Of a DNA stretch of 64,000 nucleotides, positions 12,400 to 25,165 are shown piece by piece (position 1 is the first letter of the stretch; each line of letters begins with the position of its first letter). Position numbers and translations under genes: made by a program. Where the stretch lies: contig CM057839.1 of NCBI GenBank assembly GCA_030068075.1, forward strand, positions 55,208,960 through 55,272,959. Reading direction: 5' to 3'. This DNA is from Paguma larvata (Eukaryota; Chordata; Mammalia; Carnivora; Viverridae). Under the pieces are notes generated by a model. It made no database searches, was not told the origin of the DNA, and saw only the letters and a list, made by a program, of their open reading frames with translations.

Positions 12400-14410
12400 T
12401 GGGTTTTGGTGCAATTGTAAATGGGATCAGTTCCTTGATTTCTCTTTCTGTTACTTCATTATTGTTGTGTAGAAATGAACAGATTTCTGTGCATTGATTT
12501 TATATCCTACAACTTTTCCGAATTTGTGGATCAGTCCCAGCAGTTTTTTTGGTGGAATCTTCTGTGTTTTCCATATAGAGAATCATATCATCTGCAAAGA
12601 GTGAGAGTTTGACTTCTTCCTTGACGATTTGGATGCCTTTTATTCCTTTGTGTTGTCTGATTGCTGAGGCTAAGACTTCCAATACTATGTTGAATAACAG
12701 TGGCGAGAAGTGGACATCCCTGTCTTGTTCCTGACCTTAGTGGGAAAGCTCTCAGTTTTTCCCCATTGAGGATGACATTAGCGTTGGGTCTTTCATATAT
12801 GGCTTTTATGATCTTGAGGTATGGTCCTTCTATCCCTACTTTCTTGAGGATTTTTATCAAGAAAGAATGCTGTATTTTGTCAAATGCTTTCTCTGCATTT
12901 ATTGAGAGGATCATGTGGTTCTTGTCCTTTCTTTTATTAGTGTGTTGTATCACATTGATTGAGGATATTAAACTAGCCTTCATCCCAGGTATAAATCCCA
13001 CTTGATTGTGGTGAATAATTCTTTTAATGTATTGTCGGATCCAATTGGCTAGTATTTCGTTGAGGTTTTTTGCATCTATGTTCATCAGGGAAATTGGTCT
13101 ATAGTTCTCCTTTTTAGTGGGGTCTTTGTCTAGTTTCAGAATCAAGGTGATGCTGGCCTCATAGAATGAGTTTGGAAGTTGTCCTTCCATTTTTTGGAAC
13201 AGCTTTCAAAGAATAGGTGTTAACTGTTCTTTAAATGTTTGTTAGAATTCCCCTGGAAAGCCATCTGGTCCTGGACTCTTGTTTTTTGGGAGATTTTTGA
13301 TGACTAATTCAATTTCTTACTGGTTATGGGTCTGTTCAAATTTTCTATTTCTTCCCGTTTAAGTTTTGGTAGTTTATATATTTTGAGAACTTCGTCCATT
13401 TCTTCTGATGGCCCAATTTATTGGCATTTAATTGCTCATAATATTCTCTTATTATTGTTTGTATTTCTGCAGTGCAGTCTCTCCTTTTTCATTCTCAATT
13501 TTATTTATTTTGGTCCTTTCCTTTTTCTTTTTGATCAAACTGGCTAGTTTATCAATTTTGTTACTTCTTTCAAAGAACCAGCTCCTGGCTTCATTGATCT
13601 GTTCTACCGTTTGTTTGTTTGTTTTTCGATAGCATTGATTTCTGCTCTAATCTTTATGATTTGCCATCTTCTGCTGGTTGGGTGTTTTATTTGCTGTTCT
13701 TTTTCCAGCTCTTTAAGATGTAAGGTTAGATTGTGTGTATCTGAGACCTTTTCTCCTTCTTTAGGAAGGCCTGGATTGCTATATACTTCCCTCTTACGAA
13801 CGCCTTTGCTGTCCCCCAAAAGTTTTGGACTATGATGTCATAATTTTCATTGGCTCCCATATAGTTTTTTATTTCTTCTTTAACTTCCTGTTAACCCATT
13901 CATTCTTTAGTAGGATGTTCTTTAGTCTCCAAGTATTTGTCGTCTTTCCAATTTTTTTCTTGTGGTTGATTTCTTTTTTTTTTTTTTTTTAACATTTATT
14001 TATTTTTGAGAGACACAGAGACAGAGCGTGAGCAGGGGAAGGGCAGAGAGAGAGGGAGACACAGAATCCGAAGCAGTCTCCAGGCTCTGAGCTGTCAGCA
14101 CAGAGCCCGACGCGGGGCCCGAACTCACAGACCGTGAGATCATGACCTGAGCTGAAGTCAGCCACTTAACCGACTGAGCCACCAGGCGCCCCTCTTGTGG
14201 TTGATTTCGAGTTTCCTAGCATTGTGGTCTCCCCCAGTTCAGCACGCTGCGTACCTTCTGAGTTCTGTGGGTCATGCTATGCAGATTGCTGTGTTAATCC
14301 TCCAATCAATTTTCTAGGTGCGCTAGATGGTTTCATGCTGATCTAGTTGCATTTCAGAAACAAAAGAAGCAAAAAATGTCCACGCTTCTCTGCCATCTTG
14401 GCTTGTCCCC
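12400..14410 (-). mobile_element. Rearranged L1 with broken ORF2
   Basis: Minus-strand frames encode pieces of L1 ORF2p reverse transcriptase. One at 13604-13819 has the 'NLTLHLKELEKEQQ' and '[12 protein letters not shown]' stretches before the RT domain. One at 12588-13190 has '[13 protein letters not shown]', '[13 protein letters not shown]' and 'GTRQGCPL'. One at 12500-12682 has the catalytic 'LFADDMILY' (YADD-type) motif in another frame. Stops and frameshifts make it inactive. The copy ends near 12400 inside ORF2, so the rest of ORF2 and the 3' UTR are missing, and no poly-T marks a 3' end. At the other side, from about 14231 to 14410, the sequence is no longer ORF2 but looks like an L1 5' UTR, whose start is the reverse complement of 'gccatcttggcttgtcccc'. 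It contains the SINE at 13974-14192. Confidence 0.9.
13974..14192 (-). mobile_element. Feline SINE nested in L1
   Basis: Full-length, low-divergence copy with a T-run tail at 13974-13990. Perfect 16 bp target-site duplication 'tcttgtggttgatttc' at 13958-13973 and 14193-14208, so the L1 was already in place when it landed. Confidence 0.97.
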
Positions 14411-14560
14411 TGCAATAGTTTATATGTTTATTTTATTTAACCTTCATAAAAGGAAACTGAGACTCAGAAGGCAAATATATTGCTCCAGATGACAAAGGAA
14501 TTCAAGTCCCAGGCTACCTCCTGCCATATCCTGGGTTCATTACCCTATACCTCATTACAT
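14411..14560 (-). repeat. MIR-like fragment
   Basis: 'aaggaaactgagactcagaa', 'gctccagatgacaaagg' and 'attcaagtcccaggctacct' follow the reverse MIR order. Confidence 0.5.
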
Positions 14561-15024
14561 TCCCTCAAATGATCAGGGAAAATTGTGAAAGACGTTGAAG
14601 AGGGGGGAAAAAGATAAAGGAAAAAGACCCCTGAGTGTCCGGTCTAGTGCATGATTCTTGGTTATCTTTCCTTTCACTGTCTCCGAGCTATTTTACAACT
14701 CAGTAAATTGCAGAAAGCTACTAATAATGCAAATGATTCTTGCTCACAGAGTTGCAAATAACTCTCGGTCTGGTGGAATGCAACTGATAATTGCCCTGTG
14801 GGTGCACTGCTTTTTGTTTCTATTTGTAAATTCAGTTCTTCATTCCTTAGCTGCCTGTATAGGTGTGTATTTGTTTCAATTCTCCTTTGAAACCAGTGAA
14901 ATACCTTATGGGTTCCATGATTAGTTAAGGAGTCAGATACATACCTTGACATGTGTTTCTATTTTCTATTGGTAGGACAATCCTGATTTTACCCTTACAG
15001 ATTATCTTTTAACAGAATGTATTT

Positions 15025-15208
15025 GGGAGGCACCTGAGTGGCTCTCAGTTGATTGAGTGTCTGACTTCAGCTCAGGTCATGATCTCACTGAGAGTTTGAG
15101 TTGTGCATCAGGCTCTCGGCCGTCAGCACGGAGCCTGCTTCAGATCCTCTGTACTCCTTTCTCTCTCTGCCCCTCCCCCTTCAAAACTAAATAAACATTT
15201 ACAAAAAA
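15025..15208 (+). mobile_element. Feline SINE, shortened
   Basis: Complete head but missing parts of the middle. Target-site duplications 'agaatgtattt' (15014-15024) and 'agaatgcattt' (15209-15219). Confidence 0.92.
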
Positions 15209-15859
15209 AGAATGCATTTTGTGTGTGTGTATCAACAGAATCAGAAACGGTGTCAATATTATTTTCTTCTCATGGTTCCTTTTTCATAACTTAGGGATCT
15301 ACCACATCAGCGTAAGAAGCAATGTGAAAATTTTGATCACTCTGGACTTTCCCTAAATCTCACCTTTTGAGATTGATGGTTGAGATGGTCCTTCTCTGAA
15401 TTCTTTCTCCAGCGCTACCTCTACATTATGTCTCATTATCCTCTGAAACATTTTTCTCTTGTTCTGTGAAATTAAGATTCTCTGCTTACTGATACTTTAG
15501 AAGCAAGGTCTTATTAGAAGGGGAACATACAATAGGAGCCTAATTAAGAGTTTCAGAATTGAATTTGCCTCCAGTACTTCACACACCTCGTTGTATGAAA
15601 GATTTTATGTGTTTTGTGGATTCTTCAGGATATTTAGTTCTTCTCCTGCTAGCCTCAGGCTCCTCATTAGCCATGTATAGTTTTATTCTCCTCTGACAAG
15701 ACAGGAGTTACTTAAGAGATCTATCTTTCTCCGGGTGGGAAGTAATGTCAGAAAACTTTTGTTAGAGCAGAAAGTTGAAATTGTTGATTCTACTCTAATT
15801 TTGAGAGTCATGACATCTCAGAGAAAAAAGATCTTAGATAGAAACCATCCAAACTCTTC

Positions 15860-15990
15860 ATTTAACACACGTGGACACTGAGTTCCAGAGAAATTAAATG
15901 ACTGGGCCCCGTAACACAGCTGACTGGTGACCTTGCCAGAAATAGGGCTGCACCCTCACTTCCGGTTCAGTTCTCTTTCCACGACACACA
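15860..15990 (-). repeat. MIR fragment
   Basis: 'gtggacactgagttccagag', 'cccgtaacacagctgac' and 'ccagaaatagggctg' match the reverse MIR core in order. Confidence 0.6.
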
Positions 15991-15999
15991 GCATTTCAA

Positions 16000-18900
16000 A
16001 GACCTTGACCTTCAAGAACTCCAATTAGCACAATAGTTAAGAAATAACTATAGTATGTATTAGTTTCCTGAACTTCTCTGAGCTTATGAAATCGTGCAGT
16101 TTAAAAAGGTTATTGTTTTACTCATTTGAAGGAAAAATCGGAGACAAGGTCGATGGTGGCAAATTTGCACTTAAATTACAACTTTCGAAAATAAATTTCA
16201 AGTTAATACCAGATTTTTACTGTTGTTCTCACTACTTGGACTAGGTCATATGACTGCCACACATTCCATTTCCTTCCATTTATGAAAGCCTTCTGGGATT
16301 TTCCCTTAGCTTGCTGAAGTCAGGCGAGGCTGGCTGATTGATGCGAACACATATTTGTTTGCCTACTTAATTCAGTAGTTAATGACTAGGAAAGTAGTCC
16401 ATTATTAAGAGCCTTGAATTTAATATCTCTCATTTGCATTCAAATTATTTTTTAAGTTGAAAAGGAAGTTGGTGGGGGGCGGGAGGGGGGGAAGCAGTGA
16501 ATAAGAGCCTGGCCTCATTTTTAGAAAATCTCAAGCCTCGAGGAACCCTCGGACTTTCAGGCATGATAAAGAGAAACAGGTATTGCCAATGCAACCATCT
16601 GGACCCAAATGGTCCCAATTATGGGAAGAGACACGTATAATTGGAAACAGTGGAGAACAGTGTGACCTAATCAGTAGCATGGACGTGAAAGGTTTGTGCT
16701 TCTCTCATATCTGATCGGGAAGCTTCTGTCCATCCGCTAAGGTCCGGACTTTCAGGTGGCCCCATTCCCGCCCCCCGTTTGCACACAGAAGTGTCAGCTG
16801 CACAAGGTAATCTACATGCTCCCCAGTTTCGCATCTGAGGATCCGTGAAGACAGGAAGTACTCACTTCTGCTGCAGATCTCTTCCAGTCATAATTCACTG
16901 AATGACCTGAGTAACCTAGAACCCTTTGGGGACAATATCGGGTGAAAACTCTGTTTAATATATCCACTGGACTCAGTAGTCAAGCCCTTGCCTCCTGATT
17001 TTTAACCCCGCAGGAGTAATGCGTTGTTAGTTAGATAGTATCTGTGCCTACGTGTGAGACAACTCGGACAGCGCTAAGTTGTTAGGGAAGAGACAGGCGA
17101 CTGGTGACTTAAAGGTAATTCAAACACATTTATGTCGTTTACCGCACACTCAGCCCCGAGTGGGAGGAACCTCAGTCATTTGTGGCCTGGTTGCAGATTC
17201 ATGCAAAAGAGATGCCTTGTGTCATTTAGGAGTGAGTCTCACGCTGGGAAGCCATGCTGTTCACGGGGTCTGGGCTGTGCCCCAACCCATAGGCGGGTGC
17301 CCGTATCCTGCTGCTGACATATGGTGCCCCATCACTAGCCAGATGGCAGAAATGCTGGAAAAGACCTGAGCACACATGAATTATCTAACCTGGACTGTGG
17401 GAGGCCATTAGGAGAGGCTGGCCGGGATCAAATCGGGTGTGTGGCTGTGGAAGGCAGACCAGGAGTTGAAAGTGTTACAGATCGGTGTCCACGGTCAGCA
17501 TGGAGGAATCTTTGTTCCCAGCATCACCTCCATCACCCTCCACCTCTACTTCTGTATTGGAAGGCAGTTCTAATGTCACACAATTCCCTCTGTGCCCACA
17601 GGAAATACCAAGGGTTCAGGAGGAGAAAACCTTACTGTACCTAAAAAAACAGAATCTTTTCTTTTTTTTTAAACAGAATATTTTCTAAGATAGTCTTAAG
17701 GAACAAACTATTTCTCTTGATATTTTTTTTTTTTAGTAGCGGAGGTTTAGAGTTAGAGTTGATTAGGTGACCAGCCCTAGAAGGTTCAGAGTGGCTCTAA
17801 TACCTTTGAATTGTATCCAAAATGGTGCATGTAGGAGTTAATGTTTATTTTTCTGGGAAGAGGGTAAATCTCTTGTCAAAGAACCTCAAAGGATCTGAAA
17901 TACTCAAAATGTTTTGTAGCCACTGGTATGAAGGCCAGGGAACCCCGGCCTTTCTAATCATGGCAAAAAGGACCCTAAAGGTCACCACATGAAGTGGACA
18001 TCAGGAAACTTATGGCCTGATATTTTGCCTGGCCTTTGGGTACTCATCAGTCCTCAGCTAGCTGAGAGCACACTGCCTGTCATGTTTCAGAGACAAGTAC
18101 CTAGACCATCGCAGATCCCTCGGACTAGCTCCCATCGAAGCCCTTACCCAGCCCCAGTCCTGTGAGCTAGCACCCCAGGTGATTCCCCTTTCATAAAATC
18201 GTATTCAGGCAGAAAGCAAATGAACCCCACTGATGGAAGCGCAAGAGCAGATGTCCAAACACGGCAGGGAGGAGCATAGTCCGGAGCACAGTCTCTCGAG
18301 GGACAAGGAGAACACAATGGACAGGAAATGACGTGAGGTCTAGCCCACATTCTGCCCCGGCCAGCCCAGCTGCATAACACTGGGTACTTCCCCTTCGTAT
18401 GTTTATTTCGGTTTCCCAATCTGTAGGATAGGGAAGTTGGACTGCATTCCTGAGGCTCCCCTAGCTGAGGACACGACAGACCATGTGCAAACTCCCCGGT
18501 GGGCCTCTGTCTGCAGAGAGGTTAAGAGAGAGCCAGTCTGTTTTTAGGAGCTAGTTCATTTTTCTATCTTAAACATGAAGCTATATGTTTTAAGATATGT
18601 TGGATTTTGCAATCCATAGAAGGATTAGAAGCAAATCGACATGCCCAAGAGGAAAACCATCACTTGTGGGAGCATCAAGATTTCAGTGATAGGTTAACGT
18701 GCTGGTTAGGGCTGAAAACCAAAGATCGAATGTTTCTGATTACAACGGAGTGCCTGCTCTTTGGCTTATGATTTGGAAATATTGTTCATAAATCTCCCCA
18801 CCCACCTCCAACCTTCAGTTCTGCTCTTAGCAGATCATATATATATATGTAGATTTTTGACCGCTAGCATCTAAGCCCTAAGGTGCCTGAGTTGCTAGTT

Positions 18901-20880
18901 TGGCATACCAGTGTTTTCATGTAGGTCTCCCGACTTTTTCACTCCAGACTCAGAGGAGGCCTCTGAGGCCTTCTCTCCATTCTGGATTCCATCCTTCTCG
19001 TCTCCTCCCTTTCCTGAATGTCACCCCACCAACAGCGTACACCACCCTTGCCCCTCTTCCTCCTGCGGACGCTCCAGTCTTCCCCTCCTCACAGGCTTCT
19101 TCCTCCACTCTCAAGTCTTCTCAGATCTTCCCTATCTTAAACATTCAAACACTTGTCTCTGCTCTGTTTGCTTTTTAGTCACCTTTTCATCTTTTTTCCT
19201 CCCTCCAATTCCCAAATCCTAGAGCGAGTCGCTTACCTCTACGTGTCTACTTCCCTTGCTTTCTTACCTCTGCCGTCTGGACGTTCACAAGCTGTCCTGG
19301 AAGTGGTTTCTCAAAGACGGCTTTCCACGTTCCCTGTCTCTTTGTCTCTGGCATTTGCTATAACCGAGGGAGAGAGAGCCTCCCACCACCAACGTCCAGC
19401 ACCCAGCACTGATAGTGGCTTAGAAGCATCTGGGTGAGCCTCTGCTGAACACAGAGACTCTGTTCCCTCTTCCTTCCCCGCGTTTCTTTTCCGCCTGTTC
19501 TTCCGCATGCCCTGTGCCTCATGGTCACTTCTGATCCATCCCACAGAGCATTTTATCACTTACCTCTTCCTCAGGACTCTCCAGCGTTTCCTCGGGGACT
19601 CGTGATCCAAACTCAGTCTCCTCAATTGGTATTCAAAAAATGTAACGAATCCATTGCTTTAAAAGGGTTATAGAGGCACCGAGAAAACATTTAAATGGAA
19701 CCAAAGTGTACCCGGGGAAAGAAAAGTCTCTCTCACAGAACTTTCTCCTAGTTTTCTTTCCTGAAAGCAATCACTATTAGCAGGTTCTTATACATTCCGG
19801 TAGAGATACTCCGTGCCATACAAGTGTTTCCTGATTGGACTACAGCTCACCACTGCGCCTGGGGCCCTGTCTTTTATCCCAGCCAGCTGGGGCGGGCCTG
19901 TTTACCTCTTGGACATTTGTCCAGAGCAGGGCTCTACCGCACACACTTCCAGGCACTGGTCTGTGATTTGCTTCAGCCCACATGAATCTGAGACTGTCCT
20001 TGCCCTGACAGGGTGGTCTGGGGCCTCCGGTGGCCATGATGGACCTGCAAACAACACCCTCCCCTGTGGCTGCTGGGAGGGATTCCAGTACTCCTTCCTG
20101 GTCGGTCCTCCAGTCCCAACCCCAGTACTTTTGACTTTGCTATTTCTGTACCGACCCGAAACTGGAGACAATTCTCACTGGTTTTTGCATCTGAACCATG
20201 GTGAGTCACGTGTTCACCTGATGTGCCCGGAAATAAGAATGAAGTGACCATGGTCCTTTGCTTCTGAGCGATCCCTTCACTGCCCTGGCCTGCTTCCTAA
20301 GTCCGGGTTGACCCCTCTTCTAATGACACCCTGGAGTGATTTGAGAACAAACTTGAGGTTCTCCACATCTCCCCTTTAAATCCTGCGCACACGGACAGTG
20401 ATAACATCTGCGTGCAGAAAACCTAATGGCTTTGTAGTCAGAGTGCATTTCCTGCTAAATCCAGGGAGAACAGCCCCTCTGGGAGGCACTCTCTAGCTCG
20501 GCATCTGACGAGGCAGTAATGACAGCCTTGGATTTGGAAAATATCCCTGAAATGACATCAAAAGTCTTAAACACCGCCTTTGGGGAACATAGAAATTACT
20601 GTTGCCTGGTAGGTGAGCAGTACCTTAAGTACAAATAGGAAGACTTTTTTGTTCTTTTAAAACCTGCCTAATGAACAGTGGGCCTGGAACGGCATTTGCT
20701 GAGGACGTGCTACATTAGTGACTCTTGGCATCATTTTAAGTACTGACTTGGAGGTAGATTCGGATCTGTTGCACAGTGATACATTATAGACAACGCCGGG
20801 AGAGGGTTTATCCCAATCCAGTTTCTCAGCGTGTGGACCAAGGATGGCAGTCTTGTAGGAAGAGGTTTAGCGGTCAAATA
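16000..20880. other. Largely unrecognised intergenic sequence
   Basis: No SINE, L1 or LTR was recognised across almost 5 kb. There is a G-rich run at 16471-16491 (four G blocks), a T-rich stretch near 17650-17740 and a short MIR-like piece near 18370-18470. Open frames of 60-144 codons overlap in several frames without family resemblance. Confidence 0.45.
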
Positions 20881-20892
20881 AATATATAGGAG

Positions 20893-21106
20893 GGGCGCCT
20901 GGCTGGCTCAGTTGGTTGAGCGCCGACTTCGGCTCAGGTCATGATCTCACAGTTCGAGGGTTTGGGTCCCGCACCAGGCTCTATGCTGACAGCTCAGAAC
21001 CTGGAGCCTGCTTTGGATTCTGTGTCTCCCTCTCTCTCTGTTCCTCCCCAACTCGCACTCTGTCTCTCTCTCTCAAAAAATAAAGATTAAAAAAAAATTA
21101 AAAAAA
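20893..21106 (+). mobile_element. Feline SINE
   Basis: Full-length copy. Target-site duplication 'aatatataggag' at 20881-20892 and 21107-21118. Confidence 0.95.
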
Positions 21107-21406
21107 AATATATAGGAGAAAAGCTGGGTGTGAACCATGTCTCTTTCTTGCGTGTCCACAATGCACATTAGCCCATCAAAGACTCTGAGAGGTCCCAGAG
21201 TGAAAGAACTTCTAAACTTTTGTATGAACCTAAACTTATCTGGCAATGAAACTTTACATGCACGATGTCTATTAACGGCCTAAGGAACTGTGGTTCAGAG
21301 GAACACACACTGGACAAAAATTCTGCTTCGGTTTATCCCAGCAAGTGAAACAACTTATTTATAAATAAATAATTGGTTCCCCGAAATGTTTTCAGTATTC
21401 ACTATA

Positions 21407-21800
21407 TAGTAGTCCCCCCTGTATCCGTGGGGGGTACATCCAAGCTCCCCCCAGGGGATCTCTGAAATCACAGATAGTGCCAAACCCGATATATACTGTT
21501 TTCTTCCTATACACACATAGCTATGATAAAGTTTACCTTATAAATCAGACACAGTAAGAGATGAACAATAATAACCATTACCAAAACAGAACAATTATGA
21601 CAATACTCTGTTGCTGCGAGATGACAAAACGCCTATTGATGGCATGAAGTAAGCTGAATGACAAAGGCACTGTGTGACGTAGGGTCAGCGAGGCTGCTTT
21701 TGCCCTTCCGATGACGTGTCAGGAGGGTTATCTGCTTCCACACCACGGCTGACCACACGTAGGTGAGACCACAGGAAGAAAAACCTGTGGGAGACTACTG
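21407..21800 (+). mobile_element. MER2-like Tigger DNA transposon (non-autonomous)
   Basis: A 394 bp element bounded by TA on both sides, with inverted ends 'agtagtcccccc' (left) and 'gggagactactg' (right). Internal blocks 'ctatgataaagtttacctta', 'cagacacagtaagagatg' and 'tctgcttccacaccacgg' are those of MER2. It has no transposase coding capacity, so it is a fossil. Confidence 0.8.
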
Positions 21801-24303
21801 TATTCCAAGCCAATAACATAACGTGCCTGGATATTATAAGCCAATAACACCCAATATAATAAAGAGGTGAAATATTTAGGGGGACCGATCATAGTGCAGG
21901 TATTATCTAATACCATCTGTAATCGAATATTTACATTCGCATCTTTAAAAGACCAGTTACTCAAAAATACATTTCTCAAAATATAGCTGGTGCCCTTCCA
22001 TCCTTATTTTCCAGGGCCTCTTTCCCTGGTCCCCTGTTAAGAAACTTCTGACAGGAACCTGAGGGTCAGCTCTTGGTCACTGACATTTTCCCCCCTTAGG
22101 TATCAACCGAATTAAGCCAAAAAAAAAACCAAAACCAAAAAAACAAAAAACCACAACCCTCTTCTTGTCACTATCAGCTTCACACCCTGGGTGGTCCAAG
22201 CTCTCTTTCCTCGCATGCTCTCTTTCAAAACGCTATTTATCTCTGCAGAGATCTAGGTCGGAATATTGTCTTCCTGCCACACTAGTGGTTATGATATTTC
22301 ATATACGTAATTTAAAACATATTGCTTAAAAATAATTTAAAAAATCACACAAAATCAGCATTTTATCATGAGACGAAGTGTATTTATGAACAGAACGAAG
22401 ATTAAAGCCTATTCATTCGTTCATTCACAGATAACTCCTCTATTAGCCTCAGGGGACGGTTCTAGAAGGCAGCCTTTTTGAGAATCTTATCTTGATGGCC
22501 CAGATTTTGTGGGGTTTTTTTGATTTAATGGGAACTGCAGCGGAAAGGAGAATGTAAGTGAAGTCTCCCTGGCCTAGGAGCTGGGGCTCTGTGACAGTCT
22601 GGGAGAAAACGGGAGAAAGAGGCAGGGCAGCGTCTGGCCACACGGTAGTAGCTGCTGATGGTTTTCTCCGTGAGAAGTAAAAATGAGCCCCTGTGAGCGG
22701 GTTGAGGATTTGTGTTGGTGGGTTGGAGTGAAGGGGGCCAAAAAGCTGGATCCAGACAACAGTCAGCTGTGAAATATATCAGAATCCAAAGGCAGGCGAT
22801 ATCCTCTCTCCATCCTCTCTTCAGACCTATGATACATTCTGGAAGCAATTTATAGGCGCTTTGATTTCACCGTAAGTAACTTTAAAAAACTTAATTTGAA
22901 AGCTGACTCTAGTAGCCCACCTTTTTTTTTCCCCCAAGTAAGAATAAACTTATTTGCCTAGAATTTACCACTACCGTTGTTTGAAAAAAATAGGAAAGGC
23001 TCATCTCACGTGTGCGTACACAATCCAACATTTACATCCGATTCTTGAAATTATATGCAGTTTTATGAAAAACCTGGTACCTTGTCCTGATTTTTCTCCT
23101 TTTTGCTAGGTTCACTTTGTCACCAGCCAACTGGTTCAGATTAGCTTTCCGGAATGCTAGAAAAATCTCCCAAACATATCCAAGATAGTATTATTATCTT
23201 TAGAGAAGTTCATGTTGGTGTTATTTGCTGCCTCACCATACACAAACATCTCAGACAATGTTATTTATTGAATCTGCTAGAGAAAAAAAGTCTGAGCTCT
23301 GCCCTTGACGTACTTACAAATGAATGAATACAACATATTCTGATCATTCCCAGGTAAGAATTTACTTAATAAATATTTACTGACACAGTACAAAGAGAAC
23401 ATTTAGTAGGAGATCATGCGGGAGGATTAACCTAAAAGGGTGGTGTTAAGCAGGGAATATTCTTGCTCCTTTCTTATGAAAGAGGAAACTGAGGCAGAGA
23501 GGTTGGAGAGTATCAAGGTAAAAAGACTGAATAGCCCTGATTCTGGCTGTCAAGACCTGCTGTTGTGACTATGGCCACTGTGTATTTTGCTTCAATTTTC
23601 AGGAGAGTCTGATGGTGAAATCCCCTGCTTGGGGCTGACCAGACCCTGTGAGAGCCCCTCTTACCTAATTAGCTACGGTTGGAGGGGGGACATTCAGGAC
23701 TCCGGAGGACAAACTTGGGTGACCATGACCAGCTCTTCGGTAAACGCTTTGAGTTCCCACCAAAATAGAATTCTTGGTGGTTTTCTGAGAAGGTGGTACA
23801 GGCCAAAGAGCTCTGCTCAAATCTATCTGCTGTTCTCAATAAGTTTGATCTTTATAAGCTTGTCCACGGTTCATTTTCCAGGCAAGTATAAAAGAGTTGG
23901 GTTTTAAATATGGGAGGGTCTGGTATCTTTTCTGAGCACAAGAGAATTTTTCACAAAATGGGTTCTAAAATGTTCTGATTTGTTGATGAAACTGATTAGT
24001 TTGCTCCTAATAGCCAATATTTAATCTGTGAGCCAATATTTTAATCTGTGAGTATTTCCCCGTTTCCTCAATCATTTGAATTCTGTTAACTTTGTAAAAT
24101 GATCAAAAGGCACTAAAGACAAAGCGTGAAAAAAATCTGCTGACGTTGCCCAAGTAGTTCATACAAGATTATTTGTGGACCATCCAAAAATGAGGTTATA
24201 TAGGAAAACAAGGGGGAATAAAGCCTAAAATGTGGTAAATTGAATATATTAATTAGAACTCTTGGTTGCACTGACAGAAAACCAAATAAAATTGACTTAG
24301 GTA
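21801..24303. other. Mostly unrecognised intergenic sequence
   Basis: Holds an A-rich (CAAAA)n tract at about 22119-22160, a MIR-like piece near 23445-23555 and a tandem duplication at 24012-24050. No gene could be supported. Confidence 0.5.
24012..24050. repeat. 19-20 bp tandem duplication
   Basis: 'agccaatatttaatctgtg' is followed directly by the same unit with one extra T. Confidence 0.95.
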
Positions 24304-24547
24304 GGGGCGCCTGGGTGGCTCAGTTGGTTAAGTGTCCATCTTTGGCTCAGGTCATGATCTCACAGTTCATGGGTTCAAGCCCCTCATGGGGTTCTGTGCT
24401 GACAGCTCAGAGCCTGGAGCCTGCTTCAGATTCTGTGTCTTCTTTCTCTGCCCTTCTCCTGCTCACGCTCTGTCTCTGTGTCTCAAAAATAAATAAACAG
24501 TAAAAAAAAATAAATAAACATTTAAAAGCTTAAAAACCAAAACAAAA
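24304..24547 (+). mobile_element. Feline SINE
   Basis: Full-length with a long, compound A-rich tail. Perfect 15 bp target-site duplication 'aaaattgacttaggt' at 24288-24302 and 24548-24562. Confidence 0.97.
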
Positions 24548-25049
24548 AAAATTGACTTAGGTGAACAACAGAATGCATTGAAAATATACTAGATATCTCG
24601 TAGAAACTAAAGATGCAAATCAGGAAGAGTCAGGGGCTGTTTGGGTGCTCTGTCGTTGGGTCAGAAGTCTACTTCTGGACTAACCAAGACAACCAGCTGG
24701 GTCAATGTCATAGCATATGGCTACTATCGAAGAACTGTACGTATGGAGTGGGGACAGTGAATGGGAAGAAGGTATTTTCCGAGGAGGTGAAAAGAGTATA
24801 TAACAAAACAGATATATCCATCTTATTGGAAAAATAGAAAAGCAAGATAGCAAGAGAAAATAGCTTGTCAAGTTCTTGAATGTTTAGAAGAAATCAAGGT
24901 CAGTTTTGAAGGTCAAGTACTCTCCTCCATTTTAAGGAAAAACTCCTTCATCCAGGGACATAATTTGAAAGACATATCGACAAATTGGTAAGCTGTCTAC
25001 TGTGCCACAGATAGGTTTATTTCGCACTTGGCCTATTGTGCAATGATTA

Positions 25050-25165
25050 ATTATGAATATTCATTGTGCACTCATCATACGCAAAGTACTCTTCTAGATA
25101 CGGGGTGGGAATCACAAAGATGAATGGGTCCCTCCCCCGAGGAGCGTACGCTCTAGTAATCTGTA
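25050..25165 (-). repeat. L2-like fragment
   Basis: 'tattcattgtgcactcatca', 'actcttctagatacgggg', 'aatcacaaagatgaatg' and 'ggagcgtacgctctagt' follow the reverse of the LINE-2 3' end. Confidence 0.55.

Noticed and set aside
12588..13190. Reverse transcriptase frame as a possible domesticated gene or bacterial retroelement
   Set aside because: It is plainly L1 ORF2 with frameshifts, a missing C-terminal half and a SINE inserted. No intact frame or selection is apparent.
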